A stretch of DNA of 40,403 bases from Anaerolineae bacterium (GTDB taxonomy: Bacteria > Chloroflexota > Anaerolineae > Promineifilales > Promineifilaceae): the NCBI GenBank assembly GCA_015486215.1, contig WFSA01000072.1:1-40403 (forward strand), written 5' to 3'. The position numbers and the translations under genes are program-made. The notes under the pieces are model-generated. The model saw only the letters and a program-made list of their open reading frames with translations, was not told the origin of the DNA and made no database searches. Below, piece by piece: positions 1-6,210 of the stretch (position 1 is its first letter; the number at the start of each line of letters is the position of its first letter).

Positions 1-90
1 AGCAAGTTCCCTCCCCCTTTAGGGGGAGGGAACTTGCTCCCTCTCCCTTTGGGAGAGGGCTGGGGTGAGGGTAAAACGCCAAAGTTAAAA
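1..90. repeat. Truncated copy of GGGGGAGGGAACTTGCTCCC repeat (family M5)
   Basis: The first ~90 bases match the right half of the elements at 13998-14155 and 40255-40403: a CCCTCCCCC/GGGGGAGGG hairpin, then CTCCCTCTCCCTTTGGGAGA and a GGGGTGAGGGTAAA tail ending at the CAAAGTTAAA motif. The window edge cuts the left part. It is a dispersed non-coding repeat, not a gene. Confidence 0.8.
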
Positions 91-365
91 ACGAGTGTTC
101 CCTTAGCTTCTGGGAAATGGATAACGGGCACGCCTCTGTGAGCCGCTGTCTCGCCATAAAATTTACCAATACAATCAACAATATCTTCCCGAAGACAAAT
201 TTATATTACAAATAATTTATGCCGTTGTCAAGATATTTTGGGCGACCCACCAGATCGCCCCCACTTGTACATACCCCCCTCCCCTATTAACATTCCTTAT
301 CATCTGCCTGCACATAGATACAAAACAGAAAATACAGCGTATTGCAAAGTATCATATCGTATATC

Positions 366-418
366 AATGTATACATTCATATACTCGTCGTACATCAATG
401 TATACATTATTGTACAAT
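366..418. promoter_or_regulatory. Cluster of AATGTATACATT palindromes (downstream cluster)
   Basis: Two perfect 12-bp palindromes AATGTATACATT occur at 366-377 and 397-408 (centres 31 bp apart), followed by ATTGTACAAT at 409-418. Related copies lie at 698-760 and 2048-2069, on both sides of the ParA/RHH operon. Iterated short palindromes beside a parA gene are typical of centromere-like sites or operators bound by the small DNA-binding partner. The assignment is inferred from position and repetition only. Confidence 0.5.
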
Positions 419-697
419 GGTCTACGTCAAGTAAATGAAGAAGATGGGGTAGAGCAGGATCGGGGGAGGGGGGTAGTGCGGAGGAATACAACAATAAGAA
501 TGCCCGCCACTTGCATGATTTGGATACGGCCGTGTATTTACACCAAAGTGAAGAAAAAACGGCCGTGTGCCCGTTTTTAATACGTCTACATGAAAATACG
601 GGGGGAGATTTAACGATAGGATGATGGAATAGGGATGCAGGGGGGATGAAAGCTGCCCGTTCTCTCCCCTCGCCCAAATCTCATTATTTTGCGTTAC

Positions 698-760
698 AAT
701 GTACGCTAATGCAAAGCAATGTATACGTTATCTTACGCAATGTATACATTGCAATACATT
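698..760. promoter_or_regulatory. Cluster of AATGTATAC iterons just past the RHH gene
   Basis: Four variants are visible: AATGTACGC (698-706), AATGTATACGTT (718-729), the perfect palindrome AATGTATACATT (739-750) and AATACATT (753-760). They start about 40 bp beyond the stop codon of the minus-strand ribbon-helix-helix gene. With the copies at 366-408 and 2048-2069 they bracket the operon. A partition-site or autoregulatory role is plausible but not shown. Confidence 0.5.
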
Positions 761-797
761 AGAATACGTCATAAATCCACAATCAAAGATAGTTTCG

Positions 798-1208
798 CTA
801 CTCAAAATCAATCGTGTTACGAAATTTGGGCGAATTACTACGGAGCAATGCAGGCGCAGGAATACCCCCATTTGAATAATCTTCCCACGCATACAACAAT
901 AGATATTTTGCAAATTGTGACGCAGGAACGCCTAAATCAATAGACTCTTGGCGCAACGCTTCCTTCAAATCCTGCCCGATGTCATAGGTTGCCCGGCCGA
1001 CGAGCCGTTTTTTAGGTGTTCTATTTTTGGCCGAGTGTGCGCGGCTGGGGGCTGGATGGGTAGACGGCCGTTGACGCACAGGCCGCAATTGCGGAACAAC
1101 AGTAGCCAACTCCTCCTCAATCGGTTCCAGTATCGGATCGAGCGGCGGCGGCGTACCAAGTCCTTGCAGCCGGCTCATCACATCGGGGATCGCTCTACGT
1201 TTACTCAT
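798..1208 (-). CDS. Small ParB-like partner of ParA with C-terminal ribbon-helix-helix-like domain
   Basis: This 136-residue protein is encoded directly behind parA and overlaps it by 8 bases, so the two are translationally coupled. The first ~70 residues are proline-rich and basic and look disordered. Residues ~70-115 (RATYDIGQDLKEALRQESID and onward) fit a ribbon-helix-helix layout: one strand, then two helices with a hydrophobic register. Such proteins act as the centromere-binding partner and repressor in type Ib partition operons. The family is inferred from context and pattern, not from a recognised signature. The AATGTATACATT clusters on both sides of the operon are its most likely DNA targets. 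Confidence 0.6.
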   Translation of the reverse strand: MSKRRAIPDVMSRLQGLGTPPPLDPILEPIEEELATVVPQLRPVRQRPSTHPAPSRAHSAKNRTPKKRLVGRATYDIGQDLKEALRQESIDLGVPASQFAKYLLLYAWEDYSNGGIPAPALLRSNSPKFRNTIDFE

Positions 1209-1944
1209 CGCTGATAACCCTTTTGGTCAATGCCAAATAATCACGCGCCCCATTACTGCGCTTATCATGCTCAAAAATATGTTGACCATACGCTGGCGAC
1301 TCGCTCAACCGCACATTATACCGAATCGGATCGCAGACAAGGCTACCAAAAGATTGTTCCAACTGCTGCATAAGGTCTTGTGTCTGCCTCACACGCCGAT
1401 CCAGCGCAGTCGGCAGCACATAACGCAATTCCACATCATGGTAACGACGCACCTCCTCAATACGGCGGGTGAATTCAATCAAGCCGTCGAGGCTCAACGC
1501 CTCCAAATTGACGGGGGTCAGCACCTCTCTGACAAAAAAGAGGACATTGATCTGCAGATTATCCCAGCCGGGCGACGTGTCAACGATGACGTAATGATAA
1601 TTGCCGATATGGGGCGCAAGCGCGGCCGCCAGCGTCTCCTCCTGACGCATATCCGTCTCCGCGATGACCTGCTTAACACCCGCCAGCCGATGACCGCCAG
1701 CAAGCAAATCAAGATTCGGACGCGCTTCCACGATAGCTCTGTCAAAAGGAACTTGCCCCATCATAAAATCAGCCAAGCCAACTTCAGGACGCAGCCCTAA
1801 CGCTTTGCCAGCTTGCGCCTGCGTATCTGTGTCGATCAAAAGCACGCGCCGCTTTGTAATAGCCAGCGCGGCCGATAAATTAATGGCAGTCGTCGTCTTG
1901 CCGACACCGCCTTTGGATAAGGAGATTGAAAGTATTCTTGTCAT
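1201..1944 (-). CDS. parA: ParA-family partition ATPase
   Basis: The 247-residue protein starts with the deviant Walker A motif KGGVGKTTTAIN near residues 11-22, typical of ParA/MinD ATPases. It continues with a Walker A' region (LLIDTDTQAQAGKALGL) and a Walker B-like segment (YHYVIVDTSPGWD). Its length suits the short ParA proteins of plasmids and integrated elements. I chose the ATG at 1944; a longer TTG frame would begin inside the 28-bp palindrome at 1954-1981 and is unlikely to be real. ParA dimers bind DNA non-specifically and move partner-centromere complexes. The downstream overlapping RHH-like gene completes a two-gene partition cassette. It may segregate an integrated plasmid-like island or a replicon. 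Confidence 0.9.
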   Translation of the reverse strand: MTRILSISLSKGGVGKTTTAINLSAALAITKRRVLLIDTDTQAQAGKALGLRPEVGLADFMMGQVPFDRAIVEARPNLDLLAGGHRLAGVKQVIAETDMRQEETLAAALAPHIGNYHYVIVDTSPGWDNLQINVLFFVREVLTPVNLEALSLDGLIEFTRRIEEVRRYHDVELRYVLPTALDRRVRQTQDLMQQLEQSFGSLVCDPIRYNVRLSESPAYGQHIFEHDKRSNGARDYLALTKRVISDE

Positions 1945-1953
1945 AGTAATACT

Positions 1954-1981
1954 GTAGGTCAAGTTTGCAAACTTGACCTAC
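1954..1981. repeat. 28-bp palindrome, copy 1 of 7
   Basis: Perfect palindrome with half-site GTAGGTCAAGTTTG. It sits 9 bp upstream of the parA ATG. The other copies are at 2086, 2186, 2286, 5794, 6086 and 7257; none was seen outside 1954-7284. Confidence 0.95.
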
Positions 1982-2047
1982 AAAATGTAAGCACGACCAA
2001 TAAGTTTTTAACTACAGAAATAAGAACTGTTTCTACCATAGTACAGT

Positions 2048-2069
2048 AATGTATCACAATGTATACGTT
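2048..2069. promoter_or_regulatory. AATGTATAC iteron pair upstream of parA
   Basis: AATGTATCAC (2048-2057) is followed directly by AATGTATACGTT (2058-2069). The pair lies about 100 bp upstream of the parA start and matches the iterons downstream of the operon, so it may be the autoregulatory operator of the parA operon. Confidence 0.45.
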
Positions 2070-2085
2070 TGGCAAAAACAAAACC

Positions 2086-2313
2086 GTAGGTCAAGTTTGC
2101 AAACTTGACCTACGGAGGCCGCTTGCGGCTGGGGGTGAAGTACATAACAATGCGTATGCGTATTGCAGTTTAAGGACAAACTATTATGGGTCAAGTTTGT
2201 AAACTTGACCTGCGGAGGCCGCTTGCGGCTGGGGATGAAGTACATAACAATACATATGCGTATTGCAATTTAAGGACAAACTATTGTAGGTCAAGTTTGC
2301 AAACTTGACCTAC
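2086..2313. repeat. 100-bp tandem direct repeat (two full units plus partial third)
   Basis: Unit 1 is 2086-2185 and unit 2 is 2186-2285; they differ at about eight positions. The first 28 bases recur a third time at 2286-2313. Each unit contains the 28-bp palindrome, a GCCGCTTGCGGC hairpin (2118-2129 in unit 1) and an imperfect palindrome around AATGCGTATGCGTATT related to the AATGTATAC iterons. The array lies between the divergent parA and NACHT genes, so it may carry both promoters or a partition centromere. Confidence 0.9.
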
Positions 2314-2389
2314 GAACCACTCGCCGCTCACCCTCCTTTATGCTATTATTTCCACATCGTAAACCCGTCAGAAAACCATAGGAACCATC

Positions 2390-5293
2390 ATGAAAAAGAA
2401 CAACCTGCTCGACCTATTTCTCGTCCCGCTGAAAACGTTGGCTGCCAAATTAAATATCCAAATTTTTATCTTTATCACCATCATTATCATACTATTCCTT
2501 GCCACTCTTGCGTACATGAAGATCGATCCCATCTTAATTATGGTGCTACTATTGATATTCGCTTCTATTGGGATGATTATCTACTACCATCTGGAAAAAA
2601 AACCTGACAAAAGCGATACGGAAGTCGTGAAAGTAACGAAAGAAAATCCATCTCCCACAATGTCCGATAATGAGCTGGAGGAACTCTATCTTAGGAATTT
2701 GCGCGAACAGTGCGGATATGTTTCTACAGCCATATACGCCCCATCATCCAACACGCATCAAAACAAGAACAGCGCAAACACCTTAAAATTAGATGCGGTC
2801 TTTACTAATTTAGATGTGCCATCAACACAACAGAATATACAGCACGAAAAAGGAGAACGATCTTCTCGTCAACCTGTGCTGAACAGTCTCAGCAATCACA
2901 AAAAATTTGTGCTGTTAGGTCAAGCTGGTTCTGGCAAATCTACATTAGTCAATTACATCACCCTCTGCTTGAGCGGAGAGAAATTGGGCGAAACCGATTT
3001 CAATACCGCTGCATTGGCAAAATCGGGATGGAAGTTACCCGCATTAATGCCAATTCGTGTTATTTTACGCGATTATGCTGTACGTGGGCTGCCAATAAAA
3101 CAATCTTTATGGAAATTTATAGAGGCCGAATTAAAAAGAATTGACGATAGTTTAACCGCTTATGCCCCCCAACTGGAACATCACTTAAAGCAAAAAGGGG
3201 GATTATTACTGCTGGATGGGTATGATGAAGTGCCTGAAGCAAATAAACGACGTGAACAACTTAAAAAAGCTATTCAAAATTTTCATGCACATTTTCCTAA
3301 AGTCCGTATCGTCGTTACCACCCGTCCATATGCGTATGAAAACAATCCAGCGTGGCAAATACCTGGATTTTCCTACGCCACCTTACTTAATTTTACGCCA
3401 GACCAAATCTCTGAATATGTGCAACGATGGTACAAAGCAGTTGCTGAAACAGATCCGACCCTGCAAACAGAACATGCAGCAACCTATACGAAACAGTTAC
3501 AATCGGAAGTCGGTAAAAATGGCAAAAAAGGGGTGAGGGAATTGGCGGAACGCCCTTTACTGCTAACCTTAATCTGTTCTCTGCATCGTGCATGGGGTGG
3601 ACGGCCGTTACCGAGCAAACGACACGAACTGTACGAGGCAAGCGTCAAACTCCTTCTTGATTTATGGGAACGACCAAAAATGGTCACTGATGAGCAAGGG
3701 CACGAAGTCCGAATTGGACCAGACTTGGGCGAGCTAGGTATTGATGATACAGACAAAATACGAGATGCACTCAATCAGGTCGCCTATACAGTCCATGCCG
3801 CCCAGCTGGAAAATGAAAACTTAAAAGAGACAGCCGACATACCAGAATATTTATTAACTCACGCACTGATCGACAGCCACCCCGCCAAAGAAATTCCATA
3901 TATACGTGTGGCAGCATACCTCAAAGATCGCACAGGACTGATTATAGATCAGGGGCCAAGCAAAAATGAGAGTAAACAGATAGGAGAACAACCACATATC
4001 TACACCTTTCCGCATCGCACCTTTCAGGAATATCTGGCGGCTTGTTACCTTTTAGCCGAGAAACGCCCGCGTGATATTGCCCATTTAGCGCGCGAAGAGC
4101 GGACAAAGTGGCAAGAAGCATTATTGTTATCAGTGGGACGCAACAATTCCAAACATGATGTATGGAGGTTAGTCAGCGAACTTTGTCCAGACGATTGGGA
4201 AAATGAAAAAATCAATCTCCCCGATGAAACGCGGGATGGAATACTTTTAGCCGGACGGGCATTGAGAGAGAAAGGGTTGACGGATCGTGTTAAGGATGAG
4301 GAGTATGAAAAAATTCGGAAACGGGTGCAAATATGGCACAAAGCAATCGTGACGCACGGCATATTGAAACCGCCAAACCGGGCTGAAGCGGGCTTAACAT
4401 TGGCCGCGCTGGGGGATGACCGACCTGGCGTGCTGCATTGTGATGAGATGCGCTTTTGCACCGTGCCTGCGGGTGAATTTTGGCTGGAAGATTGGAACAA
4501 GAATGGCAACAGCCAATGGTACAAAAAGTTGCGCCAGCCGTACTGGCTGGCGCAGCTACCCGTGACCGTTGCCCAATTCCGCGAATTTATAGACGAAAGC
4601 GGATATACACCAAGAAGCAGTGATAGCCTGATCGGAGCGGATAACCTGCCTGTGGTACAGGTAAACTGGTACGACAGCTTGAAATTCTGTGAGTGGCTGG
4701 ATAAGCGGTGGGGCAAGGATGGTTATGGCTGGCTTCCAAAAGGGTACCACATCACCCTGCCCAGCGAGGCGGAGTGGGAGAAGGCGGCCCGCGGCGGCCG
4801 TTATTTGCCGATGCAAGAACAAATTATACCCCCTGCAGCGTTACGGCAAGCGGCACAAAACAGCTTACCATTGACCGCCCAGGAGCAGCTATTGGCAAAA
4901 CGAGCATACCCATGGGGAGGTGAGCCAGCACAAGAAAAACAGCCCGACGAGACCCTTTTACACCACGCCAATAATGAGACCGCAGGCATTGGCCGCCGCA
5001 GCAGCGTTGGCGCGTTTCCAACCGGCCGCAGCCCGGTTGGTTGTTTGGATATGAGCGGCAATATATGGGAATGGACACGCAGTTTGTATACTAAATCGTT
5101 TCCGCCACAACTGACAGCCGAATTTGAAACAGAAAATTTTGGCAACAAAGAGTCTCTGGTGATGCGCGGCGGTTCATATTATCAAAATCAGAACCTTTGT
5201 TCTGCCCGTGTCTGGTACGATCCGCTCGACCTCATCCTCGATGACCTCGGGTTGCGTGTGGCGGTGTCCCCATTTCTCCCCTCTGAACGCTGA
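2390..5293 (+). CDS. Membrane-anchored NACHT NTPase with C-terminal FGE/C-type-lectin-fold domain; DGR target protein
   Basis: A 967-residue protein starting at ATG 2390, with AGGAACC six bases upstream. Residues ~24-43 and ~46-66 are two hydrophobic membrane segments. A NACHT-type STAND NTPase follows: Walker A GQAGSGKST (177-185), Walker B LLLLDGYDE (272-280) and the sensor-like RIVVTTRPYAY (306-316). A helical region leads to an FGE-sulfatase domain from ~685, recognised by VPAGEFW, LPVTVAQF, LPSEAEWEKAARGG, GNIWEWTRS and VMRGGSYY. The end of this domain is the DGR variable repeat: codons 941-944, 946-948, 950 and 952-953 differ from the template only where the template has adenine. STAND NTPases act as oligomerising sensor switches in immunity and cell-death pathways, so this is probably a membrane-tethered receptor with a diversified ligand-binding face. 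The ligand is unknown. No separate effector domain is obvious; the membrane segments could be the effector. Confidence 0.92.
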   Translation: MKKNNLLDLFLVPLKTLAAKLNIQIFIFITIIIILFLATLAYMKIDPILIMVLLLIFASIGMIIYYHLEKKPDKSDTEVVKVTKENPSPTMSDNELEELYLRNLREQCGYVSTAIYAPSSNTHQNKNSANTLKLDAVFTNLDVPSTQQNIQHEKGERSSRQPVLNSLSNHKKFVLLGQAGSGKSTLVNYITLCLSGEKLGETDFNTAALAKSGWKLPALMPIRVILRDYAVRGLPIKQSLWKFIEAELKRIDDSLTAYAPQLEHHLKQKGGLLLLDGYDEVPEANKRREQLKKAIQNFHAHFPKVRIVVTTRPYAYENNPAWQIPGFSYATLLNFTPDQISEYVQRWYKAVAETDPTLQTEHAATYTKQLQSEVGKNGKKGVRELAERPLLLTLICSLHRAWGGRPLPSKRHELYEASVKLLLDLWERPKMVTDEQGHEVRIGPDLGELGIDDTDKIRDALNQVAYTVHAAQLENENLKETADIPEYLLTHALIDSHPAKEIPYIRVAAYLKDRTGLIIDQGPSKNESKQIGEQPHIYTFPHRTFQEYLAACYLLAEKRPRDIAHLAREERTKWQEALLLSVGRNNSKHDVWRLVSELCPDDWENEKINLPDETRDGILLAGRALREKGLTDRVKDEEYEKIRKRVQIWHKAIVTHGILKPPNRAEAGLTLAALGDDRPGVLHCDEMRFCTVPAGEFWLEDWNKNGNSQWYKKLRQPYWLAQLPVTVAQFREFIDESGYTPRSSDSLIGADNLPVVQVNWYDSLKFCEWLDKRWGKDGYGWLPKGYHITLPSEAEWEKAARGGRYLPMQEQIIPPAALRQAAQNSLPLTAQEQLLAKRAYPWGGEPAQEKQPDETLLHHANNETAGIGRRSSVGAFPTGRSPVGCLDMSGNIWEWTRSLYTKSFPPQLTAEFETENFGNKESLVMRGGSYYQNQNLCSARVWYDPLDLILDDLGLRVAVSPFLPSER
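5193..5269 (+). repeat. DGR variable repeat (VR) in the FGE domain
   Basis: These 77 bases align without gaps to the template repeat at 5904-5980 (offset 711). All 56 positions that are not adenine in the template are identical. Of 21 template adenines, 14 are changed (to G, T or C). Changed codons include AAC to GTC, AGG to TGG, AAC to TAC, AAT to GAT, CAC to CTC, and AAC to GAC or CTC. The invariant 3' end GGGTTGCGTGTGGCGGTGTC is the likely initiation-of-mutagenic-homology region. Confidence 0.97.
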
Positions 5294-5321
5294 TGCCTCT
5301 GACCTCTGAATCTCTGGGTTT

Positions 5322-5336
5322 CGCGGCGAAGCCGCG
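5322..5336. other. GC-rich hairpin downstream of VR
   Basis: CGCGGC-GAA-GCCGCG forms a perfect 6-bp stem with a 3-base loop, 53 bp past the VR end and 29 bp past the target stop codon. In the Bordetella phage DGR a hairpin just after the VR promotes target recognition. This one is at a reasonable but longer distance, so an equivalent role is a guess. Confidence 0.5.
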
Positions 5337-5359
5337 TTCTCTGATCGTTGTTCTTTGTA

Positions 5360-5418
5360 GAAGTTCAACTTCCCAAAAAAGTTGGACTTCTGTAACGGGG
5401 GTTTGGGGGCTTGCCCCC
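5360..5418. repeat. Two adjacent hairpins between NACHT gene and avd
   Basis: GAAGTTCAACTT (5360-5371) pairs with AAGTTGGACTTC (5379-5390) with one mismatch. It is followed by GGGGG-CTTG-CCCCC (5405-5418). Neither has a T-run on the plus strand, so neither is a clear terminator for the NACHT gene. They look like a dispersed palindromic repeat in the target-avd spacer. Confidence 0.7.
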
Positions 5419-5449
5419 GATCAAAAAAAATTTTCAAATGGAGCGTATT

Positions 5450-5797
5450 ATGGCACGACAAGAAATGCCCATTTTCAGCAAAACATTTGATTTTCTTACC
5501 TGGTTACTGCCCGTCAGTAACAAATTTCCCCGCGCCCATCGGCAAACCGTCACCAAACGCTTCCTCGATGCCGCTTTTGAGTTGCGCGAACATCTGGAAG
5601 CGGCTAACCTTCGTCGCGGTGCAGCCCGCCGCCAAAAACTGCACGAAGCAGATGAAGCATTAGCCAACATCCGCCTTTACCTGCGCTTAACCGCCCATTG
5701 GCAATGGCTTTCCAAAGGGCAATACCATCATGCGGCAAAAATGCTCAATGAAATTGGGCGTTTGCTCGGCGGCTGGATGAAAACAGTACCCGTGTAG
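5450..5797 (+). CDS. avd: DGR accessory variability determinant (Avd-like)
   Basis: A 115-residue, basic, mostly helical protein. I chose ATG 5450 because GGAG sits six bases upstream. The pattern (PIFSKTFDFLTWLLPVSNKF, RFLDAAFELREHLEAANL, ADEALANIRLYLRL, AAKMLNEIGRLLGGW) matches the four-helix-bundle Avd family, which forms a pentamer, binds the reverse transcriptase and the template RNA, and is needed for mutagenic retrohoming. Its length is close to the usual ~115-130. It lies between the target gene and the template repeat on the same strand as both. Its TAG stop is the second to fourth base of palindrome copy 5, so the repeat abuts the gene exactly. Confidence 0.9.
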   Translation: MARQEMPIFSKTFDFLTWLLPVSNKFPRAHRQTVTKRFLDAAFELREHLEAANLRRGAARRQKLHEADEALANIRLYLRLTAHWQWLSKGQYHHAAKMLNEIGRLLGGWMKTVPV

Positions 5798-5821
5798 GTC
5801 AAGTTTGCAAACTTGACCTAC
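5794..5821. repeat. 28-bp palindrome, copy 5 of 7
   Basis: Perfect copy, half-site GTAGGTCAAGTTTG. It contains the avd stop codon and separates avd from the template-repeat region. Confidence 0.95.
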
Positions 5822-5833
5822 AAGAGTCAGTAC

Positions 5834-5876
5834 GCAGTCATCATCTATCAAACTGTGTTTAATAGATGATGACTGC
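5834..5876 (+). ncRNA. Strong hairpin between avd and TR, possible 5' part of the DGR template RNA
   Basis: GCAGTCATCATCTAT (5834-5848) pairs perfectly with ATAGATGATGACTGC (5862-5876). The loop can extend through AAAC/GTTT pairing. It lies 27 bp before the TR. In the studied DGR, RNA flanking the TR is structured and essential for cDNA priming, so this hairpin may belong to the template transcript. It could instead be a transcription attenuator after avd, although no T-run follows. Confidence 0.5.
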
Positions 5877-5888
5877 TGATTGGCAGTA

Positions 5889-6078
5889 GGGCAAAACCCA
5901 GACACCTTTGTTCTGCCCGTAACAGGAACAATCCGCACAACAACATCAACGATAACAACGGGTTGCGTGTGGCGGTGTCCACACTTCTCAAGCGGGTTCA
6001 CTCGCAACTATCCCCCCCAGAATTACGCGGCGGATACGTCTTCTGCGTCGAGGGTAGAGAAATGGCGGGGTTTTGTCC
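5889..6078 (+). ncRNA. Putative DGR template RNA region enclosing TR
   Basis: GGGCAAAACCC (5889-5899) can pair with GGGTTTTGTCC (6068-6078): 11 pairs with one G-U. This would close a large loop containing the TR. The transcript would run on the plus strand, the sense orientation of both TR and VR. The true RNA ends cannot be seen from sequence. Confidence 0.45.
5904..5980 (+). repeat. DGR template repeat (TR)
   Basis: A 77-bp non-coding donor copy of the VR. Read in the VR frame it is rich in AAC/AAT codons (N-R-N-N-P-H-N-N-I-N-D-N-N where the VR reads V-W-Y-D-P-L-D-L-I-L-D-D-L), the hallmark that gives maximal diversity with no stop codons. Outside 5904-5980 the similarity to the target gene ends abruptly. 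Confidence 0.97.
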
Positions 6079-6085
6079 TGGCCGT

Positions 6086-6113
6086 GTAGGTCAAGTTTGC
6101 AAACTTGACCTAC
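6086..6113. repeat. 28-bp palindrome, copy 6 of 7
   Basis: Perfect copy placed between the TR region and the reverse transcriptase 3' end. With copy 5 it brackets the TR. Confidence 0.95.
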
Positions 6114-6172
6114 GAGGGCAAATACCAACGGCTGTGCCGCCTCGGTTCGTCCCTGCGGCACAGCTAAACTTT

Positions 6173-6210
6173 CAAGAGTGATTCACTCTTTCGGGAGTGA
6201 ACCACTCTTG
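6173..6210. terminator. Hairpin at the 3' end of the reverse transcriptase gene
   Basis: CAAGAGTGATTCACTC (6173-6188) and GAGTGAACCACTCTTG (6195-6210) form a 16-bp stem with one mismatch around a 6-base loop. It spans the RT stop codon. There is no clear T-run, so it may be a processing or termination structure between the convergent TR and RT transcripts rather than a classical terminator. Confidence 0.5.

Larger units (their letters stand above)
1..797. other. Non-coding repeat-rich region downstream of the parA operon
   Basis: No convincing gene is seen here. Short frames exist but look like repeat-derived or low-complexity translation. The stretch opens with a truncated copy of the G/C-rich inverted repeat also found near 14.1 and 40.3 kb. 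It carries two clusters of the AATGTATACATT palindrome (366-418 and 698-760) and two ACGGCCGT octamers (about 528 and 561). It lies 3' of the minus-strand ParA/RHH operon and could hold a partition or replication site; that is inference. Confidence 0.6.

Noticed and set aside
300-677. A 125-codon open frame on the minus strand
   Set aside because: Its sequence is low in family-like features, it runs through the iteron cluster and purine-rich repeats, and it lacks a ribosome site. Treated as chance.
1945-1962. Longer parA start (TTG) inside the palindrome
   Set aside because: The added residues come from the 28-bp repeat, while ATG 1944 gives the usual short lead to the KGGVGKT motif.
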